Source of the DNA: JAIYCX01 sp964353175
GTDB taxonomy: Bacteria > Bdellovibrionota_C > UBA2361 > SZUA-149 > DAOLCO01
Direction of reading: 5' to 3'
Length of the DNA: 64,000 nucleotides
Assembly (NCBI GenBank): GCA_964353175.1
Contig: CAYGUX010000014.1
Location: 8,503-72,502 of the forward strand
Shown: positions 1 to 8,422 of the stretch, one piece after another
Layout of the letters: the number at the start of each line of letters is the position of its first letter
Numbering within the stretch: the stretch's first letter is position 1
The notes under the pieces: generated by a model
The model's input: only the letters and a program-made list of their open reading frames with translations
Database searches by the model: none
What the model was told of the DNA's origin: nothing
Translations under genes and position numbers: made by a program

Positions 1-981
1 ACCTAAGATTCCAAAGGAAGCTCTATCAAATTCTATATTCTTGGAGTCTGTCTCATGGGGGGCGTGGTCACTGGCCACACAATCAATAACTCCTGAGTTT
101 AAACCCTCCAATAAAGCCTCACAGTCCGCTTCACTTCTAAGAGGCATACTCATTTTAGCTTGAGTATTATACCCATCGACCAAATTTTCATTTAGATACA
201 AATAGTGTGGAGCCGTTTCAGCAGTAACAAGAATACCGTCTTCCTTCGCTCTTCTAATTAAGGTCACACCTCTAGCCGTACTAACATGGCAAAAGTGAAC
301 TCGGCCACCAGTAAGCCTTGCCAATTCAATATCCCTAGCAATCATCACATTCTCACTAGCATCGGGCATCCCCCTTAAGCCCATTCGGATACTCAATGGA
401 GATTCATTCATGGAAAACCCATTTGACAATTCCTTGTCCTCCTCATGAACTGTTAGGACCGCCCCCAACATCTTACAATACTCCAATGAGCGCCTCATCA
501 TCTGACTACTAGCCACAGGCCATCCATCATCTGAGAAAGCAACGCATCCCGCTTTTTGAAGTTCCGCAAATGGGGCCATGGCTTCACCCTTACTACCTAA
601 AGTAATCGCGCCAATTGGATGGATATTACAATCAGCAAGCTTAGCTCTGTCTAAGATATATTCAGTCACAGCCTTACTATCATTGACAGGCTTTGTATTA
701 GGCATACAACAAATATCAGTAAAACCACCCGCTACCGCAGCCTGAGCACCTGTAACGATTGTCTCCTTCCATTCTTGCCCTGGATCTCTAAGATGAACAT
801 GGATATCAATTAATCCAGCACTTAAAACCTTACCTTGAAGATTATGTTTCTCAGAATCCTTAATCTCAGAAAAAGACCCTTTTTTGTCTATTGCGACAAT
901 GGTTCCTCCTTCTACCATAAGATCTAAATCTTCAACTTTTCCCGATCTCACGACTGAGGCATTTTCTAATATATACTTCAT
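1..981 (-). CDS. pyrC: Dihydroorotase, 3' end cut by window edge
   Basis: Catalyses the reversible cyclisation of N-carbamoyl-aspartate to dihydroorotate in cytosolic pyrimidine synthesis. The first 327 codons are visible and the reading frame is still open at base 1, so the gene continues outside the window. Translation of the minus strand gives GLIDIHVHLRDPGQEWKE, with the metal-binding HxH at about residues 61-63, the classic dihydroorotase signature. The ATG (979-981) directly abuts the pyrB stop codon (982-984), so it is last in a pyrR-pyrB-pyrC operon and probably translationally coupled. It should share the PyrR-dependent control proposed for the leader. Identity is confident; whether it is a fully catalytic copy cannot be judged without the C-terminal part. 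Confidence 0.93.
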   Translation of the reverse strand, partial: MKYILENASVVRSGKVEDLDLMVEGGTIVAIDKKGSFSEIKDSEKHNLQGKVLSAGLIDIHVHLRDPGQEWKETIVTGAQAAVAGGFTDICCMPNTKPVNDSKAVTEYILDRAKLADCNIHPIGAITLGSKGEAMAPFAELQKAGCVAFSDDGWPVASSQMMRRSLEYCKMLGAVLTVHEEDKELSNGFSMNESPLSIRMGLRGMPDASENVMIARDIELARLTGGRVHFCHVSTARGVTLIRRAKEDGILVTAETAPHYLYLNENLVDGYNTQAKMSMPLRSEADCEALLEGLNSGVIDCVASDHAPHETDSKNIEFDRASFGILG

Positions 982-1962
982 TTAATTAGACTCCTCTGAT
1001 GTATCAATTTCCTGTCCCTTGCTAGCACATAGCAAAAATAAGACTGCCATCCTAACCGCTACACCACAAGTAACTTGATTAAAAATTAACGACCTCGGTC
1101 CATCCGCTAACTCACTAGTTATTTCAGTCCCTCTGATAATTGGACCGGGTGCCAATATTGTAGCTTCAGGACAATGCTTACTAATTAATTTTTCAGTAAT
1201 TAAATATCGATCTGCATACTCATCTAAATTAGGTACATAAAAATCTTTTTGATACTCATGCTTCATCCTTAGACTCATTACAACATCACTACCAGGTAAA
1301 GCATCCTCCATATGGCTATATACTTCCACACCCATTTCTCTAAATCCCTTATCGATTAAAGTAGGAGGGGCAACTAATCTTACTTTATTTCCAAGTATTT
1401 TATGGATATGAATATTTGATCTTGCAACTCGACTTCTTAATGAATCTCCAACAAGAGTGATAGTGAGGCCATCATACCTCCCATATTTTTGCTTTAGAGT
1501 TAGGCAGTCTAACAATGCTTGCGTAGGATGTTCATGAGTACCATCTCCAGCATTCACAATACTTACATTAGGAACCAATCTAAGTAACAACTCACATGCC
1601 CCAGAATAAGCATGCCTCAATACAATGACATCGGGGTTCATTGCTTTAATATTTAAAGCAGTATCGGTAAGAGTTTCTCCCTTGGTCGTAGAACTTGAGC
1701 TTCCAGAAACATTTATAACATCAGCACTTAACCTCTTCCCAGCAATTTCAAAACTAGTTCTCGTCCTAGTTGAAGGTTCTAAGAATAGATTTACTATAGT
1801 CTTACCTCTCAAGGCAGGTACTTTTTTAATAGAACGTTCACCTACTTCTAGAAACTTCTCGCTTGTTTCCAGAAGGAATAAAACATCTTCCTTACCAAGC
1901 CCCCTTATACCAGTTAAATGTGGCCCCTTAAAGCTCCCCCTAGAACTTCCAATACTAGTCAT
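982..1962 (-). CDS. pyrB: Aspartate carbamoyltransferase catalytic chain
   Basis: Condenses carbamoyl phosphate with aspartate, the committed step of pyrimidine synthesis. The 326-residue length is normal for a catalytic chain. The carbamoyl-phosphate loop STRTRTSF lies at residues 64-71, HEHPTQAL at 143-150 and PGPIIRGTEI near the C-terminus. No regulatory-chain gene (pyrI) is next to it. It sits two bases downstream of pyrR and directly upstream of pyrC, in one transcription unit. The first dozen residues (Gly/Ser-rich) precede the conserved fold, so a slightly later start is possible. Confidence 0.97.
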   Translation of the reverse strand: MTSIGSSRGSFKGPHLTGIRGLGKEDVLFLLETSEKFLEVGERSIKKVPALRGKTIVNLFLEPSTRTRTSFEIAGKRLSADVINVSGSSSSTTKGETLTDTALNIKAMNPDVIVLRHAYSGACELLLRLVPNVSIVNAGDGTHEHPTQALLDCLTLKQKYGRYDGLTITLVGDSLRSRVARSNIHIHKILGNKVRLVAPPTLIDKGFREMGVEVYSHMEDALPGSDVVMSLRMKHEYQKDFYVPNLDEYADRYLITEKLISKHCPEATILAPGPIIRGTEITSELADGPRSLIFNQVTCGVAVRMAVLFLLCASKGQEIDTSEESN

Positions 1963-1964
1963 AA

Positions 1965-2546
1965 TTACTTGCCTCGTTCTCTAATATGGACAGAATCCTC
2001 CCCATCCTTTTCAGACAAACTCACATCGACAATTTCTGTACGTTGAGTAGATAAGTTCTTACCAACATAGTCAGCCCGTATAGGCAACTCCCTATGACCA
2101 CGGTCAATAAGCACTGCAAGCTGAACACTTATTGGTCTTCCGAAATCAACCATAGCATCTAGTGCCGCCCGTATTGTCCTGCCAGTAAATAAAACATCGT
2201 CAACTAGAATAATATTGTACTTATCTATATTAAAAGGTAAGTCCGTACCTCTAACTAAAGGTTGTTCTGAATTATGAGAAAGATCATCTCTATAAAGAGT
2301 AATATCAACTATTCCAAATGGTATCTCTACTCCTTCCAGATCCAATATTTGTTGTTTAATTCTTTGAGCTAGAAACTCGCCCCGCGTCCTGATACCAACA
2401 ACCGCCACCTTTTTAGGACCTCGATTACGCTCAAGAATTTCATGAGAAATCCGCACAACCGCACGTCTAATTTGATCTGAATCTAAGACCTTCTTCCAAG
2501 AGGATCTATCAATAGTACTTTTTAATTCAGGGGACTGCTCTGTCAT
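1965..2546 (-). CDS. pyrR: PyrR bifunctional pyr-operon regulator / uracil phosphoribosyltransferase
   Basis: PyrR binds a loop in pyr leader RNA when UMP is high and attenuates the operon; many members also convert uracil plus PRPP to UMP. At 193 residues it is slightly longer than the usual ~180. The PRPP-binding motif LVDDVLFTGRTIRAALD is at residues 114-130, and RGHRELPIRADYVGKN follows, as in PyrR. It is the first gene of the pyr operon (2 bases before pyrB). About 240 nt upstream on the same strand lies a PyrR-type hexaloop (2786-2803), which makes the regulatory role likely here. Confidence 0.95.
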   Translation of the reverse strand: MTEQSPELKSTIDRSSWKKVLDSDQIRRAVVRISHEILERNRGPKKVAVVGIRTRGEFLAQRIKQQILDLEGVEIPFGIVDITLYRDDLSHNSEQPLVRGTDLPFNIDKYNIILVDDVLFTGRTIRAALDAMVDFGRPISVQLAVLIDRGHRELPIRADYVGKNLSTQRTEIVDVSLSEKDGEDSVHIRERGK

Positions 2547-2785
2547 ATTATGTTCCTTATTAAGGGATTATTGATTAAATTGATTTTTAAACTGGAAATA
2601 TTTTTAAGTGTAAGATGGGGGATACAATAGCTAAGTGACCTGAGAATGTACGCAATCCTTACAACTAGATAGGATACGATGGAAACTAACAATTTTCTGA
2701 AAACAACTAAGGAATAAGAAAAAGACGAGACGCTATAAACGCTTGTTGGTATTATAAACACTGAATTTACAACCACTTAATTCCT

Positions 2786-2803
2786 TTAACCCTCTCTGGG
2801 GTC
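2786..2803 (-). promoter_or_regulatory. Putative PyrR-binding loop in the pyr leader
   Basis: On the minus strand the leader contains GACCCCAGAGAGGGTTAA: a short stem ACCC/GGGT closing the hexaloop CAGAGA. The known PyrR site has a CNGNGA hexaloop in a UCC..GAGG context, which this matches closely. It lies between the predicted promoter (2865-2893) and pyrR. The AAGGAATTAAG just downstream recurs almost exactly in inverted form about 70 nt later (2707-2716 region), a possible alternative pairing. I could not identify a convincing U-run terminator, so the exact attenuation mechanism is inferred. Confidence 0.65.
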
Positions 2804-2864
2804 ATTAACCCATCATTTAGATGGTGGACTTTCACAGAAGCCCCGTTTTTTGGCAAACGGACGA

Positions 2865-2893
2865 AATATAGCAGATCAACTGCTCAAGCGCAA
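2865..2893 (-). promoter_or_regulatory. Predicted sigma-70 promoter of the pyr operon
   Basis: Minus strand: -35 TTGCGC (2888-2893), 17-base spacer, -10 TATATT (2865-2870) preceded by TG, an extended -10. Transcription would start near 2857 and run through a CCGTTT/AAACGG hairpin and the PyrR-type loop before pyrR. The other 300 bases between pyrR and the kinase gene show no credible gene; the long frame at 2543-2776 is dismissed. Confidence 0.55.
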
Positions 2894-2924
2894 GGGCAGG
2901 AGCAGGCACAATAGATAGAGGCAG

Positions 2925-3854
2925 TTAGGCAGCCTTCTTATCCACCCGAATAGGTTCTGTTCGTTTTCTCAATCGAACTGGGCGAATATCTGAGGATACT
3001 CTTAATCGGAATTGTCTATCATCTATACTTTCTTCCAATCCGATCTCCTCAATATATTGATTAATACTTTCAACAAACTGTGCGCCGTCTCTAATTCTAT
3101 TCTCTGGCTTCACTTCTAATGAAGACATAATAAGTCCTTTTAGTCTGGAAGGAATCTTATCATACACGCTCTTATCATAAGACATTACTCTTTGCTTTAA
3201 CATATCAACTGGCTTTAAGTCCTCACCGGGAATCGAACCCGCGAACAACTCTACTGCAATCAATCCTAAAGAATAGATATCCGTATAAGTTCCGTAGTCT
3301 CCTTTTAGCACATACTCAGGGCTTACATACTTAGTAGTCCCATATAGCTCAGAGTTATCTTTTGAACGTTTAACTTTCAGGTCTCTAGCCAAACCAAAGT
3401 CACAAATCAATGGTACGCCCTTAGTGCTTATCAGAATATTCTCTGGTTTAATATCTGTATGAGCAAATCCTTTTTCATGAATATGTGCCAAACCTAAAGC
3501 AATATCCCTTAGAACAAATACCACATCCTGCCGTGAGATACTTTTAATCCTAGTTCTAAGATCTCCGCCCCCAATATAGCAAGTCGTAAACCCAAACCTA
3601 GTATCATCTTCAAGAGCTTGGCCCAAACTTACAATATTTGGATGCTGAAAATTAGCATGCATTACGAATTCTCTTTTTAAATTATATAGTGAATTTTGTA
3701 TTTCATTTTTTAAAGATATTTTTATCGCGCAAACCGTACCATCAACTAAGCTTGTAACTAAAAATACACGCTCTTCTTCAAGCACTCTTAACACTTTATA
3801 ATAGGCAAAGTCGCCCTCAGCATAATCTAAAAAATCTTTTTTATTTGAATCCAT
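2925..3854 (-). CDS. Hanks-type Ser/Thr protein kinase
   Basis: A soluble eukaryotic-like kinase of 309 residues. Visible motifs: the ATP-anchoring lysine in VCAIKIS (K45), catalytic loop HTDIKPENI (D134), DFG (152-154), and activation segment GTTKYVSPEY followed by TDIYSLGLI. The Arg of the usual HRD motif is Thr, so this is a non-RD kinase, and the glycine loop is poorly conserved. There is no transmembrane segment or PASTA-like sensor; the C-terminus is a basic tail (about residues 285-309). It probably phosphorylates cytosolic proteins, but no substrate is indicated by neighbours. It lies about 45 bases beyond a strong intrinsic terminator on the same strand, so it likely has its own promoter or is expressed by readthrough. 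Confidence 0.9.
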   Translation of the reverse strand: MDSNKKDFLDYAEGDFAYYKVLRVLEEERVFLVTSLVDGTVCAIKISLKNEIQNSLYNLKREFVMHANFQHPNIVSLGQALEDDTRFGFTTCYIGGGDLRTRIKSISRQDVVFVLRDIALGLAHIHEKGFAHTDIKPENILISTKGVPLICDFGLARDLKVKRSKDNSELYGTTKYVSPEYVLKGDYGTYTDIYSLGLIAVELFAGSIPGEDLKPVDMLKQRVMSYDKSVYDKIPSRLKGLIMSSLEVKPENRIRDGAQFVESINQYIEEIGLEESIDDRQFRLRVSSDIRPVRLRKRTEPIRVDKKAA

Positions 3855-3898
3855 TTTAATCCACCAAATCCTGCTTAATACACCTTCCCTACCCTTTT

Positions 3899-3924
3899 AA
3901 AAAAAAGGGGACCCGAAGATCCCC
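3899..3924 (-). terminator. Strong intrinsic terminator (UUCG tetraloop)
   Basis: On the minus strand a 7-bp stem (GGGGATC with GGTCCCC, including one G-U pair) closes a TTCG loop and is followed by eight T. It lies upstream of the kinase gene and about 450 nt downstream of ntrY, so it either ends a small separate transcript or acts as an attenuator in the kinase leader. Confidence 0.85.
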
Positions 3925-4130
3925 TTGTGCACACAAACCACAACCACCTGGTTCCCCTTCCTAACAATTCACACAAGCAACATCCACACAACCTAAGTAC
4001 CCTCATACTTACTGAAACTCCCTGTTTCCCCCACCTCATTTTGCCACCTCTTTCAACCACCACTGGCACAACATCCTGCCTCAACCCTTTCTAGAACCCT
4101 TTCACAACCAACACCCACTAGTCAGGGGCA
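3925..4130 (-). ncRNA. Candidate small RNA or long leader ending in the UUCG terminator
   Basis: The ~200 bases upstream of the terminator are strongly strand-asymmetric: the minus strand is rich in G and T and poor in C, unlike any neighbour. The open frame through it (3875-4084) reads as an implausible Cys/Trp/Arg-rich peptide spanning the terminator and is rejected. A short C-poor transcript with a dedicated terminator fits a small RNA, or the 3' part of the ntrY transcript. I see no match to 6S, SRP, tmRNA or RNase P signatures, and no clear promoter. The rest of the gap (4131-4379) holds only the degenerate repeat at 4218-4240. Confidence 0.3.
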
Positions 4131-4217
4131 TGAAGAGATTTGCTTCAGATTTATTGTTGCCAAGGAAATGTTATGTATTATTAGAGACTTAGAAGAAGAA
4201 TATCTAAATTCTATTCC

Positions 4218-4240
4218 CGTAGGGGCAATCCCTTGTGGCC
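4218..4240 (+). repeat. Degenerate copy of a GTAGGGGC-type palindromic repeat
   Basis: CGTAGGGGCAATCCCTTG is shared, with one difference, with 52494-52511. At the other site a hairpin GGGCGATC/GATCGCCC is intact; here the right arm is decayed (GTGGCC). Short intergenic palindromes of this GTAGGGGCG...CGCCC type are scattered through many bacterial genomes. Confidence 0.5.
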
Positions 4241-4379
4241 TTAGTGAAAAAGCGAATTCTGTTTAATAATTGAATTCTTCCATTAATTCATCATATCGAT
4301 ATCCCCTGTTGTACGCCGTGAACATTTTCAAACATACTAATATACACAAGGGCATAGAGACACTACTTTCCATCCTCCC

Positions 4380-6536
4380 CTATCGAGCAACCACCGTCGG
4401 TAACTCAATCCTAATCGTCAAACCTCCACCAACAGTATCACTAACTCGAATAAACCCATTATGATCAGAAATCACGCTCTTAACAATAGCTAATCCTAGT
4501 CCAGTACCGCCTACTTTCTTAGAAAAGTACGGCTCAAATAACTTACTCTTATCAGCATCCTTCACTCCAATTCCATTATCAACAAATTCGATAAATAACA
4601 CAGACAATGCAGGGTCTTCATGAATATTTATATCTATCTTTGGATTTTCTTTTGCAGCCTCATCTAAGGAACTAATAGAATTATCAAACAAATTAATTAT
4701 CACCCTTTCTATTTGATGCGAATCAAATAAAGTCGAGGCACTAACCTCTCTCTTCTTAAGACTTATTAATATATCAGGCCTTGAGCTTTGATAACCTTCT
4801 ACGACGGAACTAATGACACTGACAATATTCCCTTCTGAGATATGAGAACGAGGTAATCTCGCAAATTGAGAAAACTCATTTACGAGTACTCTCATATTCT
4901 CAACTTGTTTCACTATGGTATTTACCGATTCGACAATTAAATTACCATCCTCCTTTGCTAAAGTATTATCGGGCAACCTCTCACTCATCCTTTGAATTCT
5001 TTCAGCAGAAAGTTGAATTGGAGTTAAGGGATTCTTGATCTCATGCGCTATTCTTTTAGCTACTTCCTGCCATGCAGACATTCGTTGAGCCCTTTCTAAT
5101 TCCGTTACATCGTCAACTAACACAACTAAACCAATCTCCTCCCTTCTTCTCTCTTCATAAAGCCTGCTGATAATAATCTGTAAATTACGAACACTAGACT
5201 TACCTTGATAAATAACACTCTTAGTTGCGCTATCCACCTTGCCACGCAAACTTCTTTGGATCATTTCCTCTAATACTTGAGTGAAACTGAGAGGCAAGGC
5301 CTCAATATAGTTGCGCTCATAAAAAGATTCGGACTCATTCAAGTCAAGGATAGAACATACAGAAGTATTAATGGTTTTAATACTTCCTTGATTATCAATT
5401 GAGAACACACCTACTCCTACGTTTGTTAACACGGTCTCAATATATCGCCTTCTAGAAACCAACTCTTCGGTTGTTTGTTTAAGATCACTTGTCATTTTAT
5501 TGAATGAGCGTACCAAAACGGTTAATTCATCATCTCCAAATTCTGGAATATGAAAATTAAGATTACCATTCGCAATTTTTTCGGTCCCTTTTGCTAGCAG
5601 GCCAATCGGCACGGTTAAACCTCTAGCCAAGAAGAACCCCACTGAAATTGCCCCAAAAATAATTAATAAAGTTACGACAACTAAGGTCGAGAAAAACCCA
5701 GAGGAAAGCGGTCTTTGATATGTTTTAAAATCTCGGTAGTCATCATTCGCAACTAAGATACTATTAATAGATTGACTAATCTCCTTTGAGACGAACTTAC
5801 TTACAACGAGATATTCTTGCGTTCCATTTTTCTTAGCTACCTTAAAAACAGCTCGTACGAATTCTCTATTCCCATACGATTCAGGTTTTACGATAATATC
5901 TTCTGGGCTTTCTATAATCTCTTCAAGTGAAGGCTCAGGTAGATGTAAATTTAAGCTACTGGAAGAATCAATTTGTTTTAATTCAGAGCTATAAAGTAGG
6001 ACATCGAAGTCCACCACATCTTTCTTTACACCATCAAGCACTGCATCTAAATTATTGAGGGGCTCTTTCTCCAAACGATATCTTACAAAGGTACCAATAT
6101 CGATTACCTGACTCTCCAAAGAATCATAATAGATACTCGCCACTGTTCTAGAGCTCTCCAATGCCAATTCAATCTTTGGGGAAAACCACTCCTTAAAGAT
6201 ACCCTCCAACATACCTTGGGCAACAAAAAACAGTAAGGCAGTTGGAACTAAAGATAAAAGAATAAATGCCAAAACCAAACGGCTTCTCAATCTCGCCCCT
6301 AGGATATTTCTTCTTCTATCAAGGATTAATCGAATAATATTTCTCAAAACAATAAAACCTAAAACCATCACCGCAACGATATTAAAATTAATTAAGACTA
6401 AAAATCCCAAGTTATTTTCGATACTGCCCGTAGATTCTAAAACAGGAAAAGAACTTTGCAACAACAAGCTGGCTACCACTGCAGCCAATGCAAGCAATAA
6501 TATAATACCAACTTTTTTCTTTCTTACCTTTACCAA
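4380..6536 (-). CDS. NtrY-like membrane sensor histidine kinase
   Basis: A 718-residue two-component kinase. An N-terminal block has about three membrane segments (near residues 9-27, 45-65, 85-105); a large extracytoplasmic region follows to about 280, then a membrane segment (282-304), HAMP, a PAS domain (about 365-475), HisKA with HEIKNPLTPIQLSAER (phospho-acceptor H498) and an HATPase_c domain with GTGLGLAIV near the C-terminus. This order matches NtrY, which signals to NtrX-type sigma-54 activators. No response-regulator gene is adjacent; the partner must lie elsewhere. It follows ruvB by 52 bases and probably belongs to a ruvA-ruvB-ntrY unit. A sigma-54-type site before flgK shows sigma-54 control is likely relevant in this genome. 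Confidence 0.88.
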   Translation of the reverse strand: MVKVRKKKVGIILLLALAAVVASLLLQSSFPVLESTGSIENNLGFLVLINFNIVAVMVLGFIVLRNIIRLILDRRRNILGARLRSRLVLAFILLSLVPTALLFFVAQGMLEGIFKEWFSPKIELALESSRTVASIYYDSLESQVIDIGTFVRYRLEKEPLNNLDAVLDGVKKDVVDFDVLLYSSELKQIDSSSSLNLHLPEPSLEEIIESPEDIIVKPESYGNREFVRAVFKVAKKNGTQEYLVVSKFVSKEISQSINSILVANDDYRDFKTYQRPLSSGFFSTLVVVTLLIIFGAISVGFFLARGLTVPIGLLAKGTEKIANGNLNFHIPEFGDDELTVLVRSFNKMTSDLKQTTEELVSRRRYIETVLTNVGVGVFSIDNQGSIKTINTSVCSILDLNESESFYERNYIEALPLSFTQVLEEMIQRSLRGKVDSATKSVIYQGKSSVRNLQIIISRLYEERRREEIGLVVLVDDVTELERAQRMSAWQEVAKRIAHEIKNPLTPIQLSAERIQRMSERLPDNTLAKEDGNLIVESVNTIVKQVENMRVLVNEFSQFARLPRSHISEGNIVSVISSVVEGYQSSRPDILISLKKREVSASTLFDSHQIERVIINLFDNSISSLDEAAKENPKIDINIHEDPALSVLFIEFVDNGIGVKDADKSKLFEPYFSKKVGGTGLGLAIVKSVISDHNGFIRVSDTVGGGLTIRIELPTVVAR

Positions 6537-6588
6537 AATAAATCTCTTAGTCTATCCACATAGAACATTATAGAACGCATAGAACAAG

Positions 6589-7632
6589 CTAAGACTCATC
6601 AAAAAGTGAGCCTTGACGATTCACTACTTTTCTCCCTAGATATGCATAAGCTTTACTAGATACCTCTCTCCCTCTAGGAGTTCGCTTAAGAAAACCTTGG
6701 GCCAATAAGTACGGCTCATAGACATCTTCTAAAGTAGCTTTTTCCTCTTGAAGGCTCGCAGAAAGAGTCTCAATTCCTACTGGACCTCCATCAAACATAT
6801 CGATAATTGCAGATAATAAAGCTCGATCCATTTTATCCAATCCGAATTCATCGATCTCTAACAACCTTAAAGCTCTATCAGCCACGACCTCAGTAATAAC
6901 AGAATCGGCCCGTTCTTGCGCAAAATCTCTCGCCCTACGCAACAGTCTATTAGCGATTCTTGGAGTACCCCTAGCTCTCTTTGCTATCTGGATAGCGCCC
7001 ATTTCTTCAATTTCGACATTAAGAATTCCCGCTGACCTTTTTACAATCTCAGTTAGTTCTGTTGGTGTATAGAAATCAAACCGCTCAACTATTCCGAATC
7101 TATCTCTTAGAGGAGCTGTCAAAGACGCTGTCCTTGTTGTAGCCGCAACCAAAGTAAAAGGCTTAACCTCTACTTTAACAGATCTTGCTGATGGACCTTG
7201 TCCGATAATGATGTCCAACTCATAATCCTCCATCGCAGGATATAAAATCTCTTCCACAATTCTAGGCAGTCTATGAATCTCATCTATGAACAAGACATCA
7301 TGCATATTTAAACCAGATAAAATCGCAGCTAAGTCGCCAGGTCGCTCAAGTACGGGGCCTGAAGTAGCTTTAAAAGAAACTCCTAACTCTTGAGCGATAA
7401 CACTCGCAAGAGTAGTTTTACCAAGCCCTGGGGGACCATGCAATAAAACATGATCTAAGGGTTCTGCTCGCCTTTTCGCTGCTGAGATCGCTAAAGACAC
7501 ATGATCCTTAAGCCTCTCCTGCCCAATATACTGCAACAGAGTTTTAGGCCTTAAAGAGAGTTGACTCCCGTCCTCAGGGCTTTCCACAGGTGAAATAACC
7601 CTAGTGGGGAAATCGTTTTCAGATTCATTCAT
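6589..7632 (-). CDS. ruvB: Holliday junction branch-migration ATPase RuvB
   Basis: The motor of RuvAB, forming hexameric rings that pump DNA through Holliday junctions in recombination repair. Walker A GPPGLGKTT is at residues 66-74, Walker B LFIDEIHRL at 114-122, and the sensor region AATTRTASLTAPLRDRFG follows; the C-terminal winged-helix part ends at residue 347, the usual length. It lies 53 bases after ruvA on the same strand. ruvC is not in the window. Confidence 0.98.
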   Translation of the reverse strand: MNESENDFPTRVISPVESPEDGSQLSLRPKTLLQYIGQERLKDHVSLAISAAKRRAEPLDHVLLHGPPGLGKTTLASVIAQELGVSFKATSGPVLERPGDLAAILSGLNMHDVLFIDEIHRLPRIVEEILYPAMEDYELDIIIGQGPSARSVKVEVKPFTLVAATTRTASLTAPLRDRFGIVERFDFYTPTELTEIVKRSAGILNVEIEEMGAIQIAKRARGTPRIANRLLRRARDFAQERADSVITEVVADRALRLLEIDEFGLDKMDRALLSAIIDMFDGGPVGIETLSASLQEEKATLEDVYEPYLLAQGFLKRTPRGREVSSKAYAYLGRKVVNRQGSLFDES

Positions 7633-7685
7633 AGATCTACCATATAAAATTTTGAAAACATTCCCAAACTCATTCTAAAATAATT

Positions 7686-8306
7686 TCAAGATAGATAGGA
7701 TAAAGCATGCCCAACCATTTCGCCTGGGTCCTTTACATGCGGGTGATTTTTAACCACTTCAGCGACCGCAGCCTTGGCCTTCTCCTCTGAGAAGCCCAAT
7801 TTTTCCATCGCCAACACCGCATCATAAGAAGTCAATCCTATGCCTGGCTCGACTCTTGAAATTTCAACATTACCAGTTAAAGGAGTACAATTCTCACTAA
7901 CAAACTGAGAAACCTGTTCTCTAAGTTCCACAATTATCCTTTCTGCGCTCTTCTTACCGATTCCTGGAACCTTAGTAAGAGATGTCACATTAGAATTGCC
8001 TATAGCGATCATTAACTCTTCTGGTCTCTGAAATGAAAGAACAGACAATGCAATCTTAGAACCAATGCCTTTGACCTTCTTTAATAGTAGGAACGTTTGC
8101 CTCTCCAACTGAGAGTTAAAACCATATAATACAATTGCATTTTCCCTAACATCCGTATAAATAGTTAGCGTAACTTCTGTGCCCTCAGGCCCTAGGGCTT
8201 GAGAAGCTTGAGGAGTTACATTGACCTCATATCCAACACCATTCACATCTAGAACTAAGGTATCTTGAATTTTCTCGCAAATTGTTCCTCTAAGCCTTGC
8301 AATCAT
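7686..8306 (-). CDS. ruvA: Holliday junction DNA-binding protein RuvA
   Basis: RuvA tetramers clamp the four-way junction and load RuvB. At 206 residues the length is normal. The N-terminal OB-fold starts MIARLRGTI; two helix-hairpin-helix motifs, KVKGIGSKIALSVL and KVPGIGKKSAERI, sit in the middle; the C-terminal domain III (LAMEKLGFSEEKAKAAVAEV) contacts RuvB. It is first in a ruvA-ruvB-ntrY run and is divergent from the PBP gene, with about 115 bases between them. Confidence 0.98.
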   Translation of the reverse strand: MIARLRGTICEKIQDTLVLDVNGVGYEVNVTPQASQALGPEGTEVTLTIYTDVRENAIVLYGFNSQLERQTFLLLKKVKGIGSKIALSVLSFQRPEELMIAIGNSNVTSLTKVPGIGKKSAERIIVELREQVSQFVSENCTPLTGNVEISRVEPGIGLTSYDAVLAMEKLGFSEEKAKAAVAEVVKNHPHVKDPGEMVGHALSYLS

Positions 8307-8422
8307 ATCTTATCTATCTCCTAAACTTTGCCAAACTGTATCACCCAAGGACGACATTAGACAAGAGACCTACTCTATATTAATAGATAAAAATCAAAGA
8401 CCTTTAAGATAAAGCACTTACG

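Noticed and set aside
2543..2776. 77-codon minus-strand frame upstream of pyrR
   Set aside because: It overlaps the pyrR start, sits in the regulated leader and has the composition of random AT-rich sequence.
3221..3246. tRNA T-arm-like sequence (CGGGTTCGATTCCCGG on the minus strand)
   Set aside because: It lies inside the intact kinase gene (encoding FAGSIPGE), and no acceptor, D or anticodon arms flank it.
4057..4077. Sigma-54-like CTGGCAC...TGCC on the plus strand
   Set aside because: GG-to-GC spacing is one base too long and no plus-strand gene follows.
3875..4084. 69-codon minus-strand frame
   Set aside because: Cys/Trp/Gly-rich nonsense peptide that runs through the intrinsic terminator.
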